Assembly (NCBI GenBank): GCA_022072025.1
Contig: JAJVIP010000014.1
Location: 66,906 to 130,905 of the forward strand
DNA length: 64,000 nt
Reading direction: 5' to 3'
Source of the DNA: Elusimicrobiota bacterium
GTDB taxonomy: Bacteria; Elusimicrobiota; Elusimicrobia; F11
Shown: piece after piece, positions 16,616 to 24,028 of the stretch
How the letters are laid out: each line of letters opens with the position of its first letter
Numbering within the stretch: position 1 is the first letter of the stretch
Notes under the pieces: model-generated
Seen by the model: the letters and a program-made list of their open reading frames with translations, nothing else
Database searches by the model: none
What the model was told of the DNA's origin: nothing
Program-made: the position numbers and the translations under genes

Positions 16616-17447
16616 TGGCGGATTCAAAGAAATGCGCAATTTTTTCTTCATATTCCTTCCCCATTTTTGGTCGACATTCCAAGTGATCGGCGCCCTCAAT
16701 CAGCCACACCTGTTTTGGATTCTTCGCGAAAGGAAACAGTTTTTCAGTCATCCAAGCGGGAACGATCTTGTCTTCTTTTCCATGAATAAAAAACACTGGG
16801 CGCGGAGATATGAGAGCGACGTATCGCCATGGATCATAGGTGGAACCCAGAAAAAGCGGGAAAAATGGATACAGTGGCCACGTGAGAACTGACTTTTTGA
16901 GTGTGGCCCGCGCCATGGATCGATAGGAATAAAATCCCGCCTCGAGTACAACGGCCTTCACGAGAGGTTCTTTGGCGGCCACAACCGCGGCCACGGCCGC
17001 CCCCAGCGATTGACCAAACAACCCCACGCCGGTTTGGGGATCCCTTAGATTGTCTTGGGCATAACGCACCACGGCGATGCCATCTTCAATGGTTCGAAGA
17101 GGAGTCGGTTTGCCTTGGGATCCGCCATATCCTTGGTAGTCGAAAACCAGTACATCAAATCCGTACTCTGTCAAAAATTGAGAAGCCATGTAATGGCAGG
17201 ACACGTTTCCAAAATTTCCGTGGCAATGAATGATGGTTCCTTTAGGGGGGGTATTTGTCTGAAAAAGTATGACACTCAGCGTTTTTCCATTTAAGGATGG
17301 GATTTCAAGTAATGTGTAAGGCATTCCGCGTGTGACTGGATCGGAATAGAGATATTTGTTGGGAAGATAGAAAAACCGGTGGGCGCTACAACTTGAAAAG
17401 AGCGGCCCCACGGCCAACAGGAGAATGAGGGTCCAAATTGAGCTCAT
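16569..17447 (-). CDS. Lipoprotein alpha/beta hydrolase (BEM46/ABHD13-like)
   Basis: 292 aa. The ATG at 17447 gives a lipoprotein signal with lipobox FSSC (C20). The alpha/beta-hydrolase fold follows: oxyanion region IIHCHGNFGN, nucleophile elbow GLFGQSLGA with S147, acid D226 in HGKEDKIVP, and H255 in EGADHLECRP, so the triad is complete. The closest types are the serine hydrolases of the BEM46/ABHD13 group; the substrate (an ester, thioester or peptide in the envelope) is unknown. An upstream in-frame start at 17495 would put 16 residues ahead of the lipobox helix and overlap the divergent yggS start, so it is less likely. Confidence 0.82.
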   Translation of the reverse strand: MSSIWTLILLLAVGPLFSSCSAHRFFYLPNKYLYSDPVTRGMPYTLLEIPSLNGKTLSVILFQTNTPPKGTIIHCHGNFGNVSCHYMASQFLTEYGFDVLVFDYQGYGGSQGKPTPLRTIEDGIAVVRYAQDNLRDPQTGVGLFGQSLGAAVAAVVAAKEPLVKAVVLEAGFYSYRSMARATLKKSVLTWPLYPFFPLFLGSTYDPWRYVALISPRPVFFIHGKEDKIVPAWMTEKLFPFAKNPKQVWLIEGADHLECRPKMGKEYEEKIAHFFESAIKNPVEEPLVLPGGD

Positions 17448-17464
17448 GGAAGTGGGAGAAGTTG

Positions 17465-17473
17465 TGATATAAT
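17465..17473 (+). promoter_or_regulatory. Extended -10 promoter for the yggS operon
   Basis: TGATATAAT at 17465-17473 is a perfect extended -10 (TGn-TATAAT). No good -35 lies at 16-18 bp, which is normal for extended -10 promoters. Transcription would start near 17480, only a few bases before the TTG at 17483, so the yggS mRNA is predicted to be leaderless or nearly so. Confidence 0.6.
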
Positions 17474-17482
17474 CCCGCGGCT

Positions 17483-18205
17483 TTGTCAACCCCATCTATT
17501 GGCGGGTCAACTCCATCCGACCTGCTTCAAGATCGAATCAAAGAGATTCAGGAAAAAATTCGGCGAGCCGCGGAGAAATCACAGCGCGCGGCTTCGTCGA
17601 TTTGTTTGTTGGCGGTCACGAAAACGGTGCCGGTGGAGCGTATTCGAGAGGCCGTCCGTTTGGGGATCAAAGATTTTGGGGAAAACCGGGTCCAAGAGGC
17701 CCTGCTGAAGCGGCCGGAGTTGGAAAAAGATTTTTTGGGAACCACGCAGTATTTGATTGGGCAATTGCAAACCAACAAAGTGCGTAAGGCCTTGGAGTTA
17801 TTTGACGTGATAGAGTCTGTTGACCGAATTAAATTGGTTGAGGCTCTTGATCGGGTGGCCAGTGAGACGGGGAAAAAGCAGCGGTGTTTGATCGAGATTA
17901 AAATTTCATCTGAGGACACCAAAAGTGGTGTTCCCCTTGCTGAAGCCGAAGAATTTGTTGAGAAAGTCCGTTCCTATAAAAATTTGAAGTTGGAAGGACT
18001 GATGACGATTGGCGCGCTGAAGGCCACAACTGAAGAAACCAGGCAGTCCTTTAGAAGGCTGAATCAATTTTTCAAAACGCACTCTTCTCGGTTTGGTGAG
18101 AAACCAATTTTATCAATGGGCATGTCGGATGATTATGAAATCGCCATTGAAGAAGGCGCCACCCAAATTCGGTTGGGACGGGCCTTGTTTGGAGAACGGT
18201 CATGA
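17483..18205 (+). CDS. yggS: YggS/PROSC family PLP homeostasis protein
   Basis: 240-aa single-domain PLP-binding TIM-barrel protein that controls free pyridoxal phosphate and amino-acid/keto-acid balance. The PLP lysine is K47 in LLAVTKTVP. Other hallmarks are FGENRVQEAL, HxIGxLQxNK (here YLIGQLQTNKVRK), the GLMTIG strand and the phosphate-binding end SMGMSDDYEIAIEEGATQIRLGRALFG. No ATG or GTG precedes the conserved region; the TTG at 17483 lies about 10 nt after a perfect extended -10 box and is taken as the start, though a downstream TTG or CTG cannot be excluded. It overlaps proC by 4 nt, the classical yggS-proC pairing. Confidence 0.92.
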   Translation: MSTPSIGGSTPSDLLQDRIKEIQEKIRRAAEKSQRAASSICLLAVTKTVPVERIREAVRLGIKDFGENRVQEALLKRPELEKDFLGTTQYLIGQLQTNKVRKALELFDVIESVDRIKLVEALDRVASETGKKQRCLIEIKISSEDTKSGVPLAEAEEFVEKVRSYKNLKLEGLMTIGALKATTEETRQSFRRLNQFFKTHSSRFGEKPILSMGMSDDYEIAIEEGATQIRLGRALFGERS

Positions 18206-19026
18206 TTGGATTTATCGGATTTGGACGCATGGGCAGCGCGTTGGCTCAAGGAGCCCTGGACGCAGGCGTGGCGGTCCCTTCTCAAGTGGTTGTGTTTGAC
18301 CCAAACCCAGCCATGGGTCGTTTGGCCAAAAAACGAAGAATCCATCTCGCGGCCCAGGCTCAGGATGTGGTTGCAAAGTCCGATATCGTTTTTTTATGCG
18401 TGAAACCCCAGGTGATGCGCGAGGTGGTGTTGTCCCTCAAACAAAAGCTTTCATTGGTGGATCGAAAGAAATGTTTTGTCTCAATTGCGGCGGGCATTCC
18501 CATCAAAAATTTGGAAACGTGGTTGGGGAAACATGTTTCTGTTTTTCGAGTCATGCCGAACACGCCGGCTCTTTTAAAAGCGGGCATGAGCGCTATGAGC
18601 CGTGGGACGTTCGCAAATAGCGTTCAAGAAAAAAAAGTACTCAGGATTTTATCGGCCGTGGGCCGGGTTTGTGTTGTCCCTGAAGCAAGCATGAATGCTG
18701 TAACCGCCGTGTCCGGTTCGGGCCCGGCCTATGTTTTTTATTTGGCGGAGGCGTTAATCCAAGCCGCTCAACAGCAAGGTCTTCGCAGCGAAGTGGCCCG
18801 AATGTTGGTTCACCAAACCGTGTATGGCGCGGGGCTCATGTTGGCCAAAAGGCCGGAGGCGGCGGAAGAGTTGCGTCGGCAAGTCACCTCCCCCGGGGGA
18901 ACAACGGAGGCGGCCATCGCGGTGTTTGAGAACAAGAATTTAAAGAAAGGTATTCAAGAAGGCGTTCGCCAAGCCACAAGGCGGGCCGCTGAATTGGCAA
19001 AAAAAATAAATCGGAGCTTGATATGA
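18202..19026 (+). CDS. proC: Pyrroline-5-carboxylate reductase
   Basis: 274-aa NAD(P)H-dependent enzyme for the last step of proline synthesis. The N-terminal Rossmann motif is GFIGFGRMGSAL; the middle has VFRVMPNTPALLKAGMSAM; the substrate-binding dimer domain shows AVSGSGPAYVFYLAEALIQAA and QVTSPGGTTEAAIAVFE. The length and start (ATG overlapping the yggS stop) are typical. The stop again overlaps the following yggU start by 4 nt. Confidence 0.96.
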   Translation: MIGFIGFGRMGSALAQGALDAGVAVPSQVVVFDPNPAMGRLAKKRRIHLAAQAQDVVAKSDIVFLCVKPQVMREVVLSLKQKLSLVDRKKCFVSIAAGIPIKNLETWLGKHVSVFRVMPNTPALLKAGMSAMSRGTFANSVQEKKVLRILSAVGRVCVVPEASMNAVTAVSGSGPAYVFYLAEALIQAAQQQGLRSEVARMLVHQTVYGAGLMLAKRPEAAEELRRQVTSPGGTTEAAIAVFENKNLKKGIQEGVRQATRRAAELAKKINRSLI

Positions 19027-19286
19027 TTATTCGTGTTCGTGTTATTCCCAATGCAAAACATTCTGAAGTGATGGGCCGTGTGGGCTCCATCGTCCGGGTT
19101 CGAATTGCTTCCCCCGCCGTTGAAGGGAAAGCCAATGAAGAACTTATTGAATTTTTGGCTGAATTTTTTGGTGTGAAGAAAAATGGCGTGTCTATTCTTC
19201 GAGGAGAAAAGGGCAAGGAGAAAACCGTTCAAGTGGAAGGCCGCCCGGAGCATGAACTCGAAGAAATCATGGACGCCATTCCATAA
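19023..19286 (+). CDS. yggU: YggU/DUF167 family protein
   Basis: 87-aa small alpha/beta protein of the DUF167 family, with the hallmarks IIRVRVIPNAKHSEV, VRIASPAVEGKANEELIEFLAEFFGVKKNGVSILRGEKGKEKTV. The function is not established. The family sits next to yggS and proC in many bacteria, as here, and the gene starts in an ATGA overlap with proC. Confidence 0.92.
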   Translation: MIIRVRVIPNAKHSEVMGRVGSIVRVRIASPAVEGKANEELIEFLAEFFGVKKNGVSILRGEKGKEKTVQVEGRPEHELEEIMDAIP

Positions 19287-19341
19287 GTCGGGCCTGGACT
19301 GACGTATTGTGGTCCAGAATTTTTTTAAAACAGAGGTAATC

Positions 19342-19662
19342 ATGTCTAAAAGCACTGTCGATAAATCCAAAGCCGATCTTCCCGTCGAAGCTCTCATGCT
19401 CGAATGCGTAAAAGATCGTTATAAAATTTCATACGCCGCATTGCGTTGGGCGAAAGAATTGAAGAAAAAAGAAAATTTGGCTGAGTCCATCCCCTTGATT
19501 ATTCCAAGAGCGATGCGCGAAATCCTCACTGGAAAAGTGTCCATCAAAGAAGTGGAGAAATTGCCGATGTTGGCGCAGGTCCCTCCGCCGCCAGCGGCTC
19601 CTTCTCAACCCACCATTACCCTCAATCCCATTCCTGAAGAAGGAACCTCCAAAGAGGATTGA
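19342..19662 (+). CDS. rpoZ: RNA polymerase omega subunit
   Basis: 106 aa. Residues 5-70 fit RpoZ: VEALMLECVKDRYKISYAALRWAKELKKKE corresponds to the conserved NRYELVxLAAxRAREL helix pair, followed by ALREI-like AMREILTGKVS. The C-terminal tail is Pro/Ala-rich and probably disordered. The ATG at 19342 has an AGAGG Shine-Dalgarno at 19332-19336, and the frame upstream to 19309 is ignored. Its position directly ahead of coaC/coaB and priA is the standard rpoZ neighbourhood, which raises confidence despite a weakly conserved sequence. Confidence 0.82.
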   Translation: MSKSTVDKSKADLPVEALMLECVKDRYKISYAALRWAKELKKKENLAESIPLIIPRAMREILTGKVSIKEVEKLPMLAQVPPPPAAPSQPTITLNPIPEEGTSKED

Positions 19663-19665
19663 AGC

Positions 19666-20211
19666 GTGGCCACCTCCGGTCGACGTATTTTGGTGGGGGT
19701 CTCGGGCAGCATTGCCGCTGTCAAAACACCTGAACTCGTCCGTCTCTTGGTGGACAAGGAATTTGATGTTCAGTGCGTGATGACCAAAGGAGCCAAAGAG
19801 TTTGCCTCCTCCTTGGCTTTGGCGACCTTTAGCTCTCATCCAGTTGTTGAAGATATTTTCGGTTCCGAAGCCTTTTCTTTGCCGCACATTGTTCATTCCG
19901 AAAAGGCGGACTTGTTTGTGGTGGCGCCCGCAACGGCCACCTTGTTGGGACGTTTCGCAAATGGGTTGGCTGATGACATCGTCAGTCTGTGTTACATCAC
20001 CACGCGGGCCCCTGTTTTGGTGGCGCCCGCCATGCATCCCAGTATGTGGGAACATGCCGCCATTCAAGCCAATGTAAAAACCTTGCGAGACCGAGGTGTT
20101 CATTTTGTTGGCCCCACCATGGGCCCTTTGGCCGACAAAACGCGGGGCGATGGCCGCATGAGTGAACCCGAAAACATTGTTCAAGCCATTGAGAAAATTC
20201 TCCCAAATTAA
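19666..20211 (+). CDS. coaC: Phosphopantothenoylcysteine decarboxylase (stand-alone CoaC)
   Basis: 181-aa FMN-dependent HFCD flavoprotein that decarboxylates 4'-phosphopantothenoylcysteine in CoA synthesis. Visible motifs are [18 protein letters not shown] (FMN phosphate binding), [20 protein letters not shown] with the catalytic His, [11 protein letters not shown], and [12 protein letters not shown] (PAMH variant of the PAMN motif). In most bacteria this domain is fused to CoaB; here the GTG-started gene ends 3 nt before a separate coaB, so the bifunctional enzyme is split into two subunits. Confidence 0.92.
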   Translation: MATSGRRILVGVSGSIAAVKTPELVRLLVDKEFDVQCVMTKGAKEFASSLALATFSSHPVVEDIFGSEAFSLPHIVHSEKADLFVVAPATATLLGRFANGLADDIVSLCYITTRAPVLVAPAMHPSMWEHAAIQANVKTLRDRGVHFVGPTMGPLADKTRGDGRMSEPENIVQAIEKILPN

Positions 20212-20214
20212 TTC

Positions 20215-21111
20215 TTGAAACATCGAGTTCTTATCACAGCGGGCCCCACACGGGAATGGATGGATCCCGTTCGTTTCATTTCCAATCCCTCCACGGGGTC
20301 GATGGGTATCGCTTTGGCCGAGATTCTTCACAAACAAGGTGTCGACGTCACTCTCATCTTGGGCCCCACGACGCTTCGCCCGGCCGAAAGAATGAAAGTG
20401 ATTCATGTCGAATCAGCTCTTCAGATGTTGGAGGCCGTCAAACGGCATATAAAAAATTCTGATGTCTTTATTTCCACGGCCGCCGTGGGTGATTGGCGTT
20501 TTGAACGGACGGCGAAGAACAAAATTAAGAAGAGCTCCCAAAAAACCATGCAAATCAAACTTGTAAAAAACCCGGATATATTGGCTGAGATCGGACAACT
20601 CGTTAAGCCTCGGCCCGGGGCTACTGATACAGTGGACAACTTAACTGGAAATATTCAGTTGAATCGAACCAAAAGGACCTGCACAAGGCGCTGTCGCCCC
20701 GGCAATTTTTTGGCCGGGGCCCAGGTTTTCCCCATGAAGAAAACCTGGATCCCGGCCAGAAAGCATGCCGGGATGACGGCACTAAAATATCCACAGTTGA
20801 TAGACGATAATGGTCGTTCAACTATATTATTCGGGTTAAAGACACAGGGGGTGGGGAAAACTTCGCCGTTGCTCATTGGGTTCGCGCTGGAAAGCGAAAA
20901 CCTGAAAAAAAATGCACTTAAAAAATTAAGGGAGAAAAACCTCGATCTCCTGATTGGAAATGGTGTCGATTCGTTTGGAAGCCCGACCATTCAACCTTTT
21001 TGGATTGAAAAAGAAGACGGAGTGAAGGCCCTGCCAAGGATGAGCAAAGTCAATTTGTCCAAAAAAATTTCAGCCTGGTTGAAAAGTCAATGGAAAAAGA
21101 AGAAGTCGTAG
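20215..21111 (+). CDS. coaB: Phosphopantothenate-cysteine ligase (stand-alone CoaB) with an in-frame repeat insertion
   Basis: 298 aa starting from TTG 20215 (no ATG or GTG fits before [11 protein letters not shown]). It ligates cysteine to phosphopantothenate using CTP. The N-terminal motifs are intact ([44 protein letters not shown]), and the C-terminal nucleotide-binding part resumes at [14 protein letters not shown] and KNLDLLIGN. Between them, residues about 131-215 replace what is normally a turn of a few residues. This insert is encoded by a palindromic repeat (core 20,693-20,777) plus imperfect flanking arms, and it keeps the frame open. The insertion lies at a surface loop between the two halves of the fold, so activity may survive. 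The 3' end overlaps udg by 22 nt. Confidence 0.9.
   Translation: MKHRVLITAGPTREWMDPVRFISNPSTGSMGIALAEILHKQGVDVTLILGPTTLRPAERMKVIHVESALQMLEAVKRHIKNSDVFISTAAVGDWRFERTAKNKIKKSSQKTMQIKLVKNPDILAEIGQLVKPRPGATDTVDNLTGNIQLNRTKRTCTRRCRPGNFLAGAQVFPMKKTWIPARKHAGMTALKYPQLIDDNGRSTILFGLKTQGVGKTSPLLIGFALESENLKKNALKKLREKNLDLLIGNGVDSFGSPTIQPFWIEKEDGVKALPRMSKVNLSKKISAWLKSQWKKKKS
20693..20777. repeat. Palindromic repeat element, copy 2 (inside coaB)
   Basis: An 85-bp imperfect palindrome: GTCGCCCCGGCA (20693-20704) pairs with TGCCGGGATGAC (20766-20777), and the inner arms TGGCCGGGGCCCAGGTTTTC and GAAAACCTGGATCCCGGCCA close on a CCCATGAA loop. Imperfect outer arms (around 20,639-20,670 and 20,785-20,826) extend the hairpin-like unit. 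It encodes residues 160-188 of CoaB without a stop. Confidence 0.85.
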
Positions 21112-21986
21112 AGCTGATTAAAGATTTCAAGGCCCACTTGGAAGATACGGAGGGAGAGTTGGCCTATTGGGGGGAGCGGATTGATCTAATACAAACGAAT
21201 GAAATAAAGATACAAAATCGTCGTCCCGGCACGCTTCTTGGCCGTACCGATACATTGATAAGCATAATGCCGGTACGTACCGACCAAGATCATTATGGAA
21301 CAGTACGGGACCCAGGTTCTGATGGCGACGAAAACCTGGACCCCGGCCAAAGGCTTGCCGGGGCGACAGCGTCTAATGAGGAAGACCCGGCGTCGCGTTT
21401 GGAAATTTTACGAACGGAAACCATCGGCGACTGCCATTTGTGTCCGTTGGGAGACACGCGCGTCAAATTGGTCTTTGGGGTGGGAAATCCAGCGGCCAAG
21501 GTGATGTTCATCGGCGAAGGGCCGGGTTACGACGAAGACCGCAAGGGCGAACCGTTTGTTGGAAAAGCGGGACAATTGCTCGATAAGATCATGGGGGCCA
21601 TCGGACTGGACCGGACCCAGGTGTACATCGCCAACATGGTCAAATGTCATCCGATGAAAGACGCCGCGCAACCCGAACTTCGGGGAAACGACCGTCCCCC
21701 CACTCCCGAAGAAATGGATAAGTGCCATCCGTTTCTGTTGGAACAAATCCGCATTATTCACCCCAAAATTATTGTGACTCTCGGGGGTGTTTCAAGCAAA
21801 GCTCTTTTAAATACCACCCAAGGCATCACCGCTCTTCGCGGCCAGCTGTTTGATTTTAAGATTGATGACCATCTTCCCTCCATCAAAGTCCTCCCCACCT
21901 TCCATCCCGCGGCGCTTTTGCGGGACGAGTCTCTAAAGAAATGGGTCTGGGAGGACATGAAACTGTTGCGCAGCCTCCTAACATGA
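21090..21986 (+). CDS. Family 4-type (Fe-S) uracil-DNA glycosylase with an in-frame repeat insertion
   Basis: 298 aa. The catalytic domain (about 100-298) removes uracil from DNA. Motif A is GEGPGYDEDRKGEPFVGKAG (142-161), motif B is HPAALLR (272-278), and the 4Fe-4S ligands are C115, C118, C186 and C212. The N-terminal helix ([20 protein letters not shown]) is usual for this group and is joined to the catalytic domain by a linker. In that linker, residues about 43-94 are encoded by a palindromic repeat (21,220-21,367) that reads through without a stop. The ATG at 21090 lies inside the coaB 3' end. The stop overlaps the priA ATG by 4 nt. Confidence 0.9.
   Translation: MEKEEVVELIKDFKAHLEDTEGELAYWGERIDLIQTNEIKIQNRRPGTLLGRTDTLISIMPVRTDQDHYGTVRDPGSDGDENLDPGQRLAGATASNEEDPASRLEILRTETIGDCHLCPLGDTRVKLVFGVGNPAAKVMFIGEGPGYDEDRKGEPFVGKAGQLLDKIMGAIGLDRTQVYIANMVKCHPMKDAAQPELRGNDRPPTPEEMDKCHPFLLEQIRIIHPKIIVTLGGVSSKALLNTTQGITALRGQLFDFKIDDHLPSIKVLPTFHPAALLRDESLKKWVWEDMKLLRSLLT
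21220..21367. repeat. Palindromic repeat element, copy 3 (inside udg)
   Basis: A 148-bp element bounded by GTCGTCCCGGCA (21220-21231) and TGCCGGGGCGAC (21356-21367), with inner arms GGGACCCAGGTT and AACCTGGACCCCGGCC. Its first 100 bp match copy 1 in reverse orientation, giving the same peptide RRPGTLLGRTDTL and PVRTDQDHYGTV when either is read in this direction. Confidence 0.88.
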
Positions 21987-24028
21987 TTCTAGAGGTGGCT
22001 CTTCCGCTTCCTGTTTTAAAGAATTTCGATTATCTATTGCCGGATGAAGCCCAGGGGCCATCGGTTTCACTCGTGGGGTGCCGAGTTCGGGTGCCGTTTG
22101 GGCCACGCTCAATGACGGGGATGGTGGTGGGTGTTAAAGAAAAGACGGACACGCCGATCGAACGCCTCAAGAAAATTCTTCAATGTCTCGACCTGGACCC
22201 CATTTTGGACCCCTCCATGTTGGCGCTCGGCGCTTGGATGGCTGACCGTTATATGTGTTCGCATGGCGAGGCGCTTAACGTCCTCTTGCCGCCTCCCCCC
22301 ACCAAAAAAAATATGGAATATGAGGGGGGGGCCAATCTCACCCACGATGAGTTTGAACAGGTTTCGTTTCGTGAATCTCAATTTTCATTAACGACCGAAC
22401 AAGACGCGGCCGTCCAAAAAATTCATCGGGCCATTTATGAACCGCAAGCAGAAACTTCCCGTCATTTTTTATTGAGGGGGGTGTCGGCAGCGGGAAAAAC
22501 GGAGGTCTACATTTCCGCCATACGGGACGTTTTGGCCCAAGGGAAAACCGCTCTCTATCTGGCCCCCGAAATTGGGTTGGTGGCGCAATTGGCTGACACG
22601 CTTAAACACCGCTTCGGTACAAGCCATGTTTGCGTGTGGCACAGCGGACGGTCTCTCAAAGAACGCGCGGAAGATTGGGAAAAAATCAGACGCGGCGATA
22701 TTTCGCTTGTGGTGGGGGCCCGCTCAGCGGTGTTACTCCCGATGCGAAATCTGGGCCTGCTTATTGTGGATGAAGAACATGACTCGGCTTGGAAGGAGGA
22801 TCACAAACCCCGTTTTCACGTGCGGGACGTGGTTTTGGAACGGGCCCGTCTTGAAAAGTCGGTGGCGATTTTTGGAAGCGCGACCCCCAGTCTCGAAATT
22901 CTGTTTGCAAGCAAGACCGGACGTGTTGAACTCGTTGAGATGAACGAACGAGCGGTTCAAGCGTCGGCCCCTCTTGTGCGCGTGATCGACATGAAGTCTG
23001 AAAAAGTGAGAGGCATATTATCGCCTTCTCTTGAAAAAGCCATCGGCGCTCGTCTCGCCAAAAAAGAGCAAGCCATTTTGTTCATCAATCGCCGGGGGTT
23101 CCACCGGTCGCTGCGTTGTCCTTCGTGCGATTGGGTGGCCCGTTGCCCGGACTGCGGGGTGACCCAAGTCATCCATAAGTTCCCGGTCCCATTAAAGGAA
23201 AGATCGGCGAAAGAGCCGTTGGCGGGGAGGTCTCATTTGGTGTGTCATTACTGCCAAAAATCGAGCGCTGTCCCCACCGCTTGTCCCTCCTGCGGGCACA
23301 AGAAACTTTCTCCGCGCGGAACGGGAACGGAACGTGTGACCGAAGAAATCAAAGAAAAGTTTCCTTGGGCCCGCGTGGCCCGTTGGGACCGTGACAGCGT
23401 CAAAAAAAAAGGGGAACAGGAAAAAATTCTATTGGATTTTCAAAACGGAGACCTGGACGTTTTGGTTGGAACCCAATTGGTGGCCCAAGGTTTTCATTTC
23501 CCGAAAGTCACTTTGGTGGGGGTGGTGAACGCCGATACTTCTCTGCATGTTCCTGATTTCCGCGCCGCCGAACACACGTTTCAATTGCTGATGCAAGTGG
23601 CTGGCCGCGCCGGGCGGGATGTGGTGGCAGGCGAGGTCTTGATTCAAACGCGTCACCCTGACCATGCGGCGCTCGTTTGCGCCGCTCATCTGGATTATCA
23701 GAGATTCGCGGAACAGGAACTCAAATTCAGGCAAGATCTTTTTTATCCTCCGTTCACCCACCTCATCAAAGTGGAGACCACGGCCCCCGATTTAAAAAAA
23801 GCGGAGGATGATATGGGGCATTTTCAAAAGTGGTTGATGGATCTTGTGGTCGAGGAGCCGATTGGAATTTTGGGTCCGACATTGTCGGTTCGAAAAAGAA
23901 AAGGAGCGATTTCTTTTCACGCCATCCTAAAAGTTCCTTTTCAAGTGTTCGATGCCTTTAGACACGATCTTCGGACCTATTTGACTTCCAAATCCTCCCG
24001 TTTACGCGTTGACATCGATCCCGGTTAG
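21983..24028 (+). CDS. priA: Primosomal replication-restart helicase
   Basis: 681-aa 3'-5' SF2 helicase that reloads the replisome at stalled forks. The order is: N-terminal DNA-binding domain (VALPLPVLKNFDYLLP), Walker A GVSAAGKTEVY (166-176; the usual GVTGSGKT has Ala-Ala here), DEEH box VDEEHDSAW (262-270), FGSATPSLE, and the eight zinc cysteines arranged as CPSC, CPDC, CHYC and CPSC. Helicase motifs V/VI follow in VGTQLVAQGFHFPKVTLVGVVNAD and LMQVAGRAGRD. The ATG at 21983 overlaps the udg stop. It converges on the DUF2723 gene with a 4-bp overlap. Confidence 0.96.
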   Translation: MILEVALPLPVLKNFDYLLPDEAQGPSVSLVGCRVRVPFGPRSMTGMVVGVKEKTDTPIERLKKILQCLDLDPILDPSMLALGAWMADRYMCSHGEALNVLLPPPPTKKNMEYEGGANLTHDEFEQVSFRESQFSLTTEQDAAVQKIHRAIYEPQAETSRHFLLRGVSAAGKTEVYISAIRDVLAQGKTALYLAPEIGLVAQLADTLKHRFGTSHVCVWHSGRSLKERAEDWEKIRRGDISLVVGARSAVLLPMRNLGLLIVDEEHDSAWKEDHKPRFHVRDVVLERARLEKSVAIFGSATPSLEILFASKTGRVELVEMNERAVQASAPLVRVIDMKSEKVRGILSPSLEKAIGARLAKKEQAILFINRRGFHRSLRCPSCDWVARCPDCGVTQVIHKFPVPLKERSAKEPLAGRSHLVCHYCQKSSAVPTACPSCGHKKLSPRGTGTERVTEEIKEKFPWARVARWDRDSVKKKGEQEKILLDFQNGDLDVLVGTQLVAQGFHFPKVTLVGVVNADTSLHVPDFRAAEHTFQLLMQVAGRAGRDVVAGEVLIQTRHPDHAALVCAAHLDYQRFAEQELKFRQDLFYPPFTHLIKVETTAPDLKKAEDDMGHFQKWLMDLVVEEPIGILGPTLSVRKRKGAISFHAILKVPFQVFDAFRHDLRTYLTSKSSRLRVDIDPG

